Assembly (NCBI GenBank): GCA_951802425.1
Contig: OX637803.1
Coordinates: 186,001-250,000 of the forward strand
Reading direction: 5' to 3'
Source: Clavaria fumosa
Lineage: Eukaryota; Basidiomycota; Agaricomycetes; Agaricales; Clavariaceae
DNA: 64,000 nt
Positions 56,071 through 64,000 of the stretch are shown piece after piece. The position numbers and the translations under genes are program-made. Every line of letters begins with the position of its first letter. The first letter of the stretch is position 1. Below the pieces are notes generated by a model that saw only the letters and a list, made by a program, of their open reading frames with translations, did not search any database and had not been told where the DNA came from.

Positions 56071-59000
56071 TTGAGTTCAGACTCTTTGCCAGTGAAAAGT
56101 TATATACCCCCTCGCGACATTGTGCCAAATAAACTGGTCCTGGTGACCCCTTCTCCGCCCCCCAGACTGAACCTGAGGAAAGAGAAAATCAAGGCGAACC
56201 CGGAAAAGCCTTGTATGGAAATACCAATAACAATGGAAAATCCCAGTAACAGGAGAAGAAAGCTGGGATACACCCTTGTCGACTTGGGATGTTCGGCCTC
56301 CGCCATCGACAAAAAATATGCCCAGAGCCTAGGGTTAAGGTTACACGACCTTCCCCAGCCCCTATATTCAATCAACGCCAACGGAACTGCCAATGCTCTA
56401 GGAATGGTGACTAAAACTGCCAATCTGATTATCTCTATCAGACAGAACTTCCGTCAAAAGGTCACCCTCCTGGTTGGTCAGTTCCACCCCCCGCACCTCT
56501 ACCTCGGAGACGACTGGCTACGAAAGAACAATCCCACGATCGACTGGATCGAGCGAACAATCAAGTTCCCGCAAGTACAGACAACACTCGTGAGAGGAAC
56601 CTTCGTCGAGACCCTGGTCCCTCCCTACCACGAGGAGTTTCCGAAGGTCTTCTCCATCGAGGAATTTGCTAACCTACCGCCATCCCAAGGAGCTATCGAC
56701 CACCCAATCGAGTTATGAGAAGGAGCTGTCCCTAAACGATCAAAGATTTACTCGGTACCCTGCACCTATTACCCCGAGCTGAAATCCTGGATCATGGAGA
56801 ATCTGAAGAGTGGACGAATACGACCCTTGAATTCCCTGTGGGCCTCGCCCCTCTTCTTCAAACAAGAAGGGAAGAAACTCTGCCCAATCATCATCGACTA
56901 CCATGAACTCAACACCGTGACAAAAAAGGATGCGCACCCGCTCCCCCTTATACGGGACATCCTCGATGCCCTTGTTGGAAAATTGTTCTTCACCAAGATG
57001 GACGTCGTCTGTGGATTCAACAACATTAAGATCTGAGAGGGCGACGAGTGGATGACCGCCTTCATCTGCCCAGAAGGACAATTCGAGTATACGGTAATGG
57101 GTTTTGGACTGACCAACGCGCCGGCCAGATTCCAACACTTCATGAATGCTATTCTCCGCGAGGAGATAGCCACAGGCCATGTACATGTCTACATCGATGA
57201 TATCCTCATCCATACCCCAGACTTGGAGACACACCAAAGAATCACTCGGGCCATCCTCCGCAGGCTTGCAGAAAACTCACTCTGCCTAAGATTGGAGAAG
57301 TGCCAGTTCCAGAAGAGCGAGGTTGAATTCTTAGGACACTATATCTGGCACGGACATATCAAGAAATCGGAACGATTGTGTGCTGGTATCCGAGAGTGGC
57401 CTGTCCCACAATGTAAAAGGGAAGTCCAAAAGTTCCTTGGATTCCTAAACTACTTTAGGCGCCACATCCCGGACTTCGCCATGACCACAATTCCCCTCCA
57501 CCAGCTTACTGGAAACAAGGAATGGCAATGGGGCCCAGATGAGAGGAACTCCTTCGAACACCTTATCCAGCAGCTACTCGATGGGAAGAGAACCGCGGTC
57601 CCCAGAGATGAAGGAAACTGGAAGATCGAAACTGATGCATCCAATGTCATGATAGGCGGGATCCTGTACCAACAACAAGAGAACGGAGACTGGGCAATGA
57701 TCGATTGCTTCTCCAAGGCCCTCAAAGACACAGAAAAAAACTACGATACCTACGATAAGGAGCTCCTGGCGATAGTCCGCACCCTTGAAACCTGGCCCCA
57801 GTACCTCATCGCAACCCTGGAGCCTTTCGAAATTTGAACCGACCATGCCAACCTCGCATACTTCCGCAAACCCAACCCGCTAAATGGATGGCAGAATCGG
57901 TGGAGAGTGCTCCTGGCCCTCTATAACTTCGACATCAAACATCGCCCAGGCAAGACCAACACTGCTGCTGACGTGCTATCTCGGCGACCTGACCACGATG
58001 ATGCCACGACCCCGGTCCTCACCCCCTTGCTTCCCGACATCCTCTTTAAATCCGTCAGCAACCTGAGCCTCTTGGACCATATCAAGGAGACTCAAACCCA
58101 GACCACGCATGGCCCCGCCATCGTACAAGAAGCCGATGGAGTCAAGTACTATCGGAACAAGATCTGGGTTCTCCCTGCGCTGACTGACGACGTCCTGGCC
58201 CTCCACCATGATGCCCCCTCTGCTGGCCACCCCGGCATCCGGAAGACCAGCGAAAACGTGCGCCGAAACTTCGACTGGCCTGGCCTCGACAGCGACGTAT
58301 GTGCTCGCCTCCAACGATGCTGGCATTGCCAGAGGAACAAGATCAACCGCACCAGCAATAGACCCGCTCTACACCCCTTCCCCTCTCCACTCCAGCCATG
58401 GGACAAGATAAGTTGGGACATCGTGGGTCCGCTTAACCCCTCCAAAGGTTATGACGGAGTCCTGGTCATCCGAGACCGAGCCACTAGGTCCTCCCTGCTG
58501 GAGCCAATCAGCATGGACCTGACGAGTGAAGGAGCGGCCCGAATATTCCTGCGGAGAGTTTACGCGAGTCATGGACTTCCCTCCAGGGTCATGAGCAACT
58601 GCGGTTCGAACTTTGTGGCTAAATTCCTCAAGAATGTGTATGGACAGTTGGGTGTATAGATGAACCCCTCCACCGCCTATCACCCCCAAACTGACGGACT
58701 TATGGAGAGGGCTAATCAGGAAGTATTCACACTACTGAAACATGTTTGTAGTGAGATGCCTGAGGACTGGGCCTCCTGGCTCTTGATCACAGAATTTGCC
58801 CTCAACAACTGTGCCTATGGTAGCTCTAACGTGACCCCCTTCCTACTTGACTATGCTCGACATCCCATTGCCCTCCCCGACCTTCACCTCAATGAATCTA
58901 ACAACCCTGCAGCTGACGACTTCCTGAAGAAGGCCTATGAAATGCAAGGGAAAATGAAGGGATTGGTCGAACTGTCAAACAAAACCATGGAGAAGCGAGG

Positions 59001-59439
59001 TGGGTATACGACGGAGTGGAAGGAAGGAACCCTAGTCTGGCTGGAAAGCAAAAACTTGGTATTGGAAGACTTACGAAAGAAACTGATGCCACGACAAGTG
59101 GGACCATTCAAGGTTCTCGCGAAATGAGGTGCCACCACCTACGAACTCGAGCTACCACAACATTGGCATATCCATCCAGTGTTCCACGAATCACTTCTCA
59201 CACTCGCGACCTCAGGACCCGACCATCCACAGCACCCCGAGAGCATGGAGGTTGATGGCGAGCCTCAGTATGAGGTAGAATTCGTCTGGGCAAAATGGAA
59301 ACGTGGGAGGCAGGTACAGTACCTGGTACGTTGGACAGGTTACCCTCCGGAGGACGATACTTGGGAGCTGGCCAAAAACCTCAAGGATGCGCAGGACTCT
59401 ATACGCGACTTTGAGATTGCTCAGGTAGCGCAATCTTGA
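56071..59439 (+). pseudogene. pol: chromovirus pol (PR-RT-RH-IN-chromodomain)
   Basis: One reading frame of about 1,120 codons, interrupted only by stops at 56716, 57034, 57835, 58657 and 59125. Protease: LVDLGCSASAIDKKY (DLG in place of DSG/DTG). RT: FFTKMDVVCGFNNI, FGLTNAPARFQHFMN, VYIDDILIH. RNase H: IETDASNVMIGGIL. Integrase: a zinc HHCC (HHDAPSAGHPGIRKT, CWHCQRNK), WDIVGPL, a SNCGSNF box where Asp is expected, and TAYHPQTDGLMERANQE. Chromodomain at 59275-59410: YEVEFVWAKWKRGRQVQYLV and TWELAKNL, which would target histone marks. There are no frameshifts. Confidence 0.92.
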
Positions 59440-60058
59440 GGAGGAGGTTATGTTACGGTATGCAGTCACGTGACTGATCGCAACCTTTAGCACCCATCCA
59501 CGACCATTACCACACACTCGCGACCATGGACCGGTGTCTATTGGCCCCCACGATCATGTGACTGACAAGCGCCCGACCACCTGACCCCTACCGAGAGGAC
59601 AGCCCATATTCGTGATGGCACGTCTGGGCGGGATGCCATCATCCTGCCAGACCCTGACACCTGTCGTCCTGGCATCATTGCCATTATACCTGATCCGGCC
59701 TTCTCCTTGTTCCTCTGAATTATTACCGCTATCCCGTCCCCTTGCCACCCTTGTTCTCCCCCTGACTACTTTCCATTCCCATGCCGACTGGCCTTCCCCT
59801 TCTTGTCACCACCGCAACCCCCCACCACCATCGCGACCATGTGATTGTCCCCTCGATATGCCTGTTGCCTCCCCACTATCTCTACCCTTCTCGTTCTGCT
59901 TATTGTATCCGCTTCACTACCTTATTCCCCCAACTTAGTATATATACCGGTAGATAGATGACCTGTATTCCCTAGTCTTGTTATTCTCAATTTACCCTCC
60001 CTGTCCACATCCTGCCCAGCTAGCCTGCCCAGGACTGACTAAGCAGTGAGCCATAACA
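59438..60058 (+). repeat. 3' LTR with polypurine tract
   Basis: GAGGAGGAGG at 59439-59448 primes plus-strand synthesis. The LTR starts TGTTACGG at 59451 and ends CCATAACA at 60058. It contains GTCACGTGAC and GATCATGTGAC motifs, and TATATATACC at 59939-59948 as the likely promoter box. Confidence 0.85.
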
Positions 60059-60063
60059 CATCC

Positions 60064-60387
60064 AAGAGGTGAGGCACTGCCTCAAATGCCAGGGATACAC
60101 ACACAGACACATGGCAGTGAACTGCCCACAAATCCATGACACCTGCACCATCTGCGGCCGCATCCACTGAACAGTGGAGTGCCCCATAGATGACAGAACC
60201 AGATTCTGCATGAATTGCAAAACCTATGGCCATACCGCAAGTGACAGAAACTGCCCCATTTTCAAGGCAGAATTTGACAAGGTAAATCACCACTTCCCAG
60301 AGAATAAATACAGGTATTACCTGATAATCAACAACCCAGCAACCTGGGAACATTCCCAGACAACAAGGTCATCTCATCCATCATAGA
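60064..60387 (+). pseudogene. LINE-1 ORF1, zinc-knuckle end
   Basis: Continues the frame from 54183 after removing the chromovirus. Three knuckles: CLKCQGYTHRHMAVNC, CTICGRIH(stop)TVEC, CMNCKTYGHTASDRNC. Then FDKVNHHFPENKYRYYLIIN and a stop at 60385-60387. ORF2 does not follow, so the LINE is 3' truncated here. Confidence 0.87.
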
Positions 60388-60544
60388 GCTCAGGGGGCTC
60401 AATCTTGATCCCCTTAATCACGAGATAGTGATGTAACACATCGCTTTGGTAGTTGGTAGAACTTGGGGATACTTCCCAAGTAATCTCCCACTCCTTCTGG
60501 GGTGGTTCCATCCATCTGAACAGGCCCATTCAACCCATTGGCTC

Positions 60545-61288
60545 TCACTGACCCAACTGCAGGTAATGTGGGGTAGGCTGCAGTTCTGGCCCTGCTGTCT
60601 CTTGAGGGCTGCCACCCTCCAATCCTGGTTCGCCAGGGGTTTGAGAACCATCCACACAGTTCTCCCTTCGCCACCCTTCCTCACAGTTGGCTGGTGCCAT
60701 CCATCTGGCCTCTGGGGCTACCCCCAAGAGTGCCTGGGTAGGTGGGACTTGTCCCACCTCATGCTCCCACAATTCATGGCATTGCTGCCATAAGGGAGCT
60801 GCTAGCACTGCTTCCTGATTGTCCAGCAAGTCCAATACCCACCTAACATGGGTAGCTTCCTTGCTTAGCCATTGCCAGATACTGGCCTGGCAATTTTTCA
60901 TCGCCCTTATGAGAGTATTGAACTCTTCATCCTGGCAGGAGAGCTCTGCCTGAATATCCAAGAGTCTCTTGGCTACAATGTTAGCTTGTGCTATCACTGT
61001 TTACCCATCTCTGATGTTGGAGGGAGCCTGTGAGCTTGAGCAGTCTCATGACCACCTCTCATGAGTTTCTAAGGGCTCTTTGCCCTTTCCTTTGGAAGGC
61101 CCAGCCTTCCCAACCAATGGTGCCTTGCCAGTGACTTGGCACATTGTGGTGCCATCCTCATGGCAATTGCCACATGTTGATGGCATTTCGGACCTAACAC
61201 CATCATCAGGGGCCAGTGATGCCACATCAGCTGTTAGTGGTGGTTGGCCTCTTGGCTCCCCATCACTGAGTTTGCTCTCAACAACCAT
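60545..61288 (-). pseudogene. unrecognised ORF pair
   Basis: The minus strand 61288-61046 encodes MPSTCGNCHEDGTTMCQVTG and GPSKGKGKEPLETHERWS. After a gap with stops, 60997-60545 gives ANIVAKRLLDIQAELSCQDE, WLSKEATHVRWVLDLLDNQE and WQQCHELWEHEVGQVPPTQ. The style suggests a retroelement gag-like leader, but no domain is recognised. It lies between LINE-1 and a chromovirus remnant. Confidence 0.4.
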
Positions 61289-61815
61289 GCCTATGGAAAT
61301 TCCAATGTAACACCCTTCTTACTCGACTATGCCAACACCCCATTGCCCTGCCTAACTTACATCTCAACGAGTCAAACAACCCTGCTGCCAATGACTTCTT
61401 GAAGAAAGCCTACAAAATGTGGGAAAAAATGAAGGAACTAGTAGAACAGTCTAACTGAACCATGGAAAAGCAAGGAGGATATACAACAGACTGGACAGAA
61501 GGGACTCTGGTCTGGTTGGAAAGCTGCAACCTGGTGCTGGAAGACCTATGTAAGAAGCTGATGCTGAGGCAAGTTGGACCCTTCAAAGTCATCGGAAAAT
61601 GAGGTGCCACCACTTATGAACTCGAGCTGCCCTGACATTGGTGAATACATCTGGTGTTCCACAAATCACTCCTCACACTCTCCACCCCTGGCCCTGACCA
61701 TCCTGAGTGCCCCAAGAGCATGGAGGTTGACAGAGAGCCACAATATGAGGTGGAATTTGTTAGAGCTAAACAGAAATGAGGAAGGCAGGTGCAGTACTTG
61801 GTGTGGTGGACTGGC
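61268..61815 (+). pseudogene. second chromovirus remnant (integrase end, chromodomain start)
   Basis: Aligns with 58797-59335 of the complete element: EFALNNHAYGNSNVTPFLLD, then DNA matching the GGYTTEWKEGTLVWLES and GATTYELELP regions, to the beginning of the chromodomain. Many stops and shifts. An older member of the same family. Confidence 0.85.
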
Positions 61816-61903
61816 TATTGTCATGACCCATACAGGATGGGAGAGTGACATTACATGTGCTATATAAGGACCAACTGGCATACTCAATCTGGATTGAGTA
61901 TTG

Positions 61904-62012
61904 TGGCCTTTTGGCTGAGTGGTCTTAAGCACCAGTAGTTGGCCTGGTGTGGCTGTCCTCACATAATACTCAATCCCAAGGTCAAGGGTTCAACTCCCAG
62001 TGAAAGTGCACG
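61904..62012 (+). ncRNA. tRNA-like segment with A and B boxes (SINE-type head or tRNA pseudogene)
   Basis: TGGCTGAGTGGTCTTAAGC (61912-61930) fits a Ser/Leu-type A box and D arm. A CACCAG/CTGGTG stem lies at the anticodon position. GGGTTCAACTCCC (61986-61998) fits a B box with one change from GGTTCGANTCC. The acceptor stem does not pair well, so it is not a functional tRNA. It may be the RNA polymerase III promoter of a SINE. Confidence 0.6.
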
Positions 62013-62024
62013 GTTTGGGTGAAA

Positions 62025-62210
62025 CCATGTGACCTGACCATCACATGACCTGTTGCCATGTGACCTGACCATCACATGACCTGTTGCCATGTGACCCATG
62101 TAGTCACATGACCTGTGACAGGTGTGACACACTGATCATGTGACCCCATGTGTGGCTGTGCAGATCATGTGACATCATGTGACAGGGGCGACATGTGACA
62201 TGCTGCCAAC
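62025..62210. repeat. CATGTGACCTG direct and inverted repeats
   Basis: About a dozen CATGTGAC / GTCACATG motifs, including a 33-bp duplication beginning CCATGTGACCTGACCATCAC at 62026 and 62059. Confidence 0.85.
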
Positions 62211-62332
62211 AATGTATCTCGTCCCTCCCGCCAGTTGTAGAGTTGCAGTGGCAGGAAGTAGGATTAGTACACATGGAATTACAGATCGTGTCTACATTTC
62301 GGGGGAGAGAGGTGTTCATGTCCTGCGAACTC

Positions 62333-63382
62333 CTATCTGTGGGGTGCCGGTGGGGAGCCACCCGCAGCGGGCAACCCCGCGACCCCGGAACGGCACCCAG
62401 AGAGAACACCATCATCCATCAGTTCGACGTGTAGAGCTGCGATGTCGGAGATATTCCGCCAGTAGCGCAAGAAGCTGTCTGAGGACCAGCGTCCCATGAC
62501 TCGCACAATGTTAGGGTTGACACCCCGGACCAGCAGTTCGGTCGTTCCTCCTATCCTGAAGCAATGGCCGGAGAAGCGCCCATAGCCGAGGGATCCAAGG
62601 ATTGCATTGCAGCACTTCAGGAAGGAGTGCTTCAACAGGAGGGATAAGGATCTGTTTGAGCTGCGGTAGCTGGCAAGGGGGGCGTTGGGAGCACTGAATA
62701 GGCCATTTAATGTGATGTGGTTTTCTAGCGCCCAGATGGGATCCGCAGGACTGCGTTGGCGACATATAGCGATGGAGTCGCCCCTACTTTTCTTCGTTTT
62801 CGTCCATGGAAGATGGATCATCCTAGATCCTAGTCTTGATGAGGGCAGGGACACGTTACGTAAGCGGGCAATGTTACCGCTGGGGGTGCTTGCGTTTGCT
62901 GGCAGCAGCTCACCCAATCTCGCTTGGCCCCAGAAGGAGCAGGTAGCCAAAGCGAAGACGGCAGCGTCCAGGCTGTTGCTCAGGTCCAGACCGTCATGGA
63001 GAGCTACGATATGAGGGAGGCGGATTGCTGGTCGGGCAGGTAGCCGGGAGTTGGTGGGTGCTTGGTTTTCGAGGCCCCGAACGACGTAGAGCAGGCGAGT
63101 ACCACCCATGTACTGCAGATCATTGAAGATATGCCAGGCACGGATACCTGCTAGGTCGTTACGCACTGCAGACGCGGATCGCAAGCCTAAGGATGAGGCT
63201 GCAAATGCACAAAGTAGAGATTCAGGAGTCGGGAAGCGCGATTCCGCGTCCACTTCGTTAGCTTTGCACCATGCGAGGAAGCGTGATACGCCCCGGTTGT
63301 AGAGCTCGCGGGTTGATGGGGACCATGCTGAGGCAATTGCACTGGCAACTAGGTCCTTCCGGATGGTAATGTTGGCAGGCAT
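62333..63382 (-). CDS. tyrosine recombinase, intact (Crypton/DIRS-type)
   Basis: A single open frame of 349 residues from ATG 63382 to the stop at 62333. N-terminal SAM-like domain: WSPSTRELYNRGVSRFLAWC. Catalytic domain: candidate first Arg in FWGQARLGELL, a Lys in PWTKTKKSRGD, HxxR in GHCFRIGGTTEL, Trp in the usual second His/Trp position in VMGRWSSDSF, and the nucleophile Tyr in FLRYWRNI. All expected residues are present with no stop, unlike every other transposon gene here. No RT or GCR1-like DNA-binding domain is attached, so assignment to Crypton or to a lone recombinase is open. Confidence 0.88.
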   Translation of the reverse strand: MPANITIRKDLVASAIASAWSPSTRELYNRGVSRFLAWCKANEVDAESRFPTPESLLCAFAASSLGLRSASAVRNDLAGIRAWHIFNDLQYMGGTRLLYVVRGLENQAPTNSRLPARPAIRLPHIVALHDGLDLSNSLDAAVFALATCSFWGQARLGELLPANASTPSGNIARLRNVSLPSSRLGSRMIHLPWTKTKKSRGDSIAICRQRSPADPIWALENHITLNGLFSAPNAPLASYRSSNRSLSLLLKHSFLKCCNAILGSLGYGRFSGHCFRIGGTTELLVRGVNPNIVRVMGRWSSDSFLRYWRNISDIAALHVELMDDGVLSGCRSGVAGLPAAGGSPPAPHR

Positions 63383-64000
63383 GGAGGCGTCGTGTTTGGT
63401 AAATGGCTAACGGTGTAATGATAACATATGGTTTGAACGTGGAAACACAAGAAATCCCGACTATCCGACGATTGTGGTGAACACCAGCTTCGCACCCGAT
63501 AATCCTTAGTACCGTCTGGTGCTATCCGATGAAACCCGATGCCGACCCGATAAATTCAAATATCGGACTATCCGGATTCGATCATCTCGCGATGTTTGTT
63601 CCTCACTGGACATGCGCACTGCCTGCCCGCTCGTATTTCATCAGTACAACACGGTCAGCGCCCGGGATCATGATGATTTCATATTTCCCCTTTATTTCAT
63701 ATATCTTTGCTGTATATTTCAAATTACACTCCTTCCAATTTGTAGTCGTTCATGCGTTCCAAACCCTTTGCTGTACTATGCCCATTGTCCTCATTACCCC
63801 TATGCTGTATCTCTATGTCTTCCTTCATTCATACGAGCGGTCCGGAAATACCCCCTTTTATCGGGTACTGCATTTCTCCGAACTACTCAATTCCCTTGTG
63901 ATATAACTCCTCCATGCAACCTTTCACGCGATATGGCGCTGTTCCAAATGTTTTCCGGACATTTCCGTGCATTCCAATTTGCTGTACTTACAGAACTGTA
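63383..64000. other. unassigned; TATCCGA/CCCGATA repeats
   Basis: Between 63457 and 63585 the motifs CCCGATAA, CTATCCGA and TATCGGAC recur in both orientations, suggesting an element end. The remainder is AT-rich with a 125-codon ORF (63529-63903) that has no recognised family. Confidence 0.35.

Larger units (their letters stand above)
54184..60058 (+). mobile_element. chromodomain Ty3/Gypsy retrotransposon (chromovirus)
   Basis: 5,875 bp inserted in LINE-1 ORF1, with a 5-bp duplication CATCC at 54179-54183 and 60059-60063. It encodes gag, protease, RT, RNase H, integrase and a C-terminal chromodomain, then a purine tract and a 608-bp 3' LTR. The 5' end is not an LTR but an 85-bp inverted copy of the 3' LTR terminus. 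Confidence 0.9.

Noticed and set aside
56716..59127. Tryptophan recoding of UGA in the chromovirus
   Set aside because: One of the five stops is TAG, some fall where Arg is expected, and nuclear genes here use TGA normally.
56716..59127. APOBEC-like hypermutation of the retroelement
   Set aside because: Several stops fit CGA to TGA, which is ordinary CpG deamination; too few sites to infer a strand bias.
61904..62012. Functional tRNA gene
   Set aside because: The acceptor stem does not pair and the anticodon loop has the wrong length.

Overview
The window looks like nuclear DNA of a mushroom-forming basidiomycete (Agaricomycete). The evidence is short introns of about 52-54 nt with CTRAY-type branch points, a KDZ transposase with its CxC2 cysteine cluster, Plavaka-type remnants, a DIRS-like tyrosine-recombinase retroelement, chromodomain Ty3/Gypsy elements, Tad-like LINEs, and a serine-protease-like gene family common in mushrooms. 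The genus cannot be fixed from the sequence. Almost everything is transposon-derived, nested and decayed. Only two protein-coding units look largely intact: the protease-like gene at about 26.7-28.9 kb and a tyrosine recombinase at 62.3-63.4 kb.

Layout. 0-5.6 kb: LTR fragments and a minus-strand Ty1/Copia element whose gag end has been replaced by a LINE ORF1 fragment. 5.6-9 kb: the end of a hAT transposase, a TTGGCC-rich tandem block, the CxC2 start of a KDZ transposase, and a multi-exon gene beginning with a histone-H3-tail-like sequence followed by a PHD-like zinc cluster. 9.4-10.5 kb: minisatellites. 10.7-13.1 kb: broken exons of an unrecognised repeated gene family. 13.1-13.7 kb: Copia gag start plus LTR. 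13.7-19.2 kb: a LINE (ORF1, endonuclease, partial RT) split by a 2,991-bp inverted-repeat element packed with trinucleotide repeats.

19.9-34.9 kb: two near-identical Plavaka-type elements (19951-24892 and 30229-34927) in opposite orientation, forming a large inverted repeat around a 5.3-kb spacer that holds the protease-like gene. The arms differ in satellite copy number and by one 638-bp TA-flanked insertion present only in the left arm. 35.4-40.5 kb: a hAT-type MITE cutting into a DIRS-like element, then a Copia 3' end. 40.7-41.5 kb: minisatellite. 41.9-46.7 kb: a KDZ transposase with a divergent accessory gene. 46.8-48.2 kb: ATGCATCA-rich repeats, a small MITE and a coiled-coil remnant. 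48.4-51.3 kb: Copia integrase/RT abutting a Gypsy fragment. 53.6-60.4 kb: LINE ORF1 interrupted by a 5,875-bp chromovirus with 5-bp target duplications and an unusual inverted LTR end. 60.5-64 kb: an unidentified ORF, a second chromovirus remnant, a tRNA-like (SINE-type) segment, CATGTG-rich repeats and the intact tyrosine recombinase.

The genes do not form a metabolic pathway. The window is a transposon cluster in which insertion order can be read: LINE before chromovirus, LINE before the trinucleotide element, twin Plavaka copies before the TA-type insertion. Decay is mostly by premature stops reachable by single transitions, with occasional small duplications or frameshifts.
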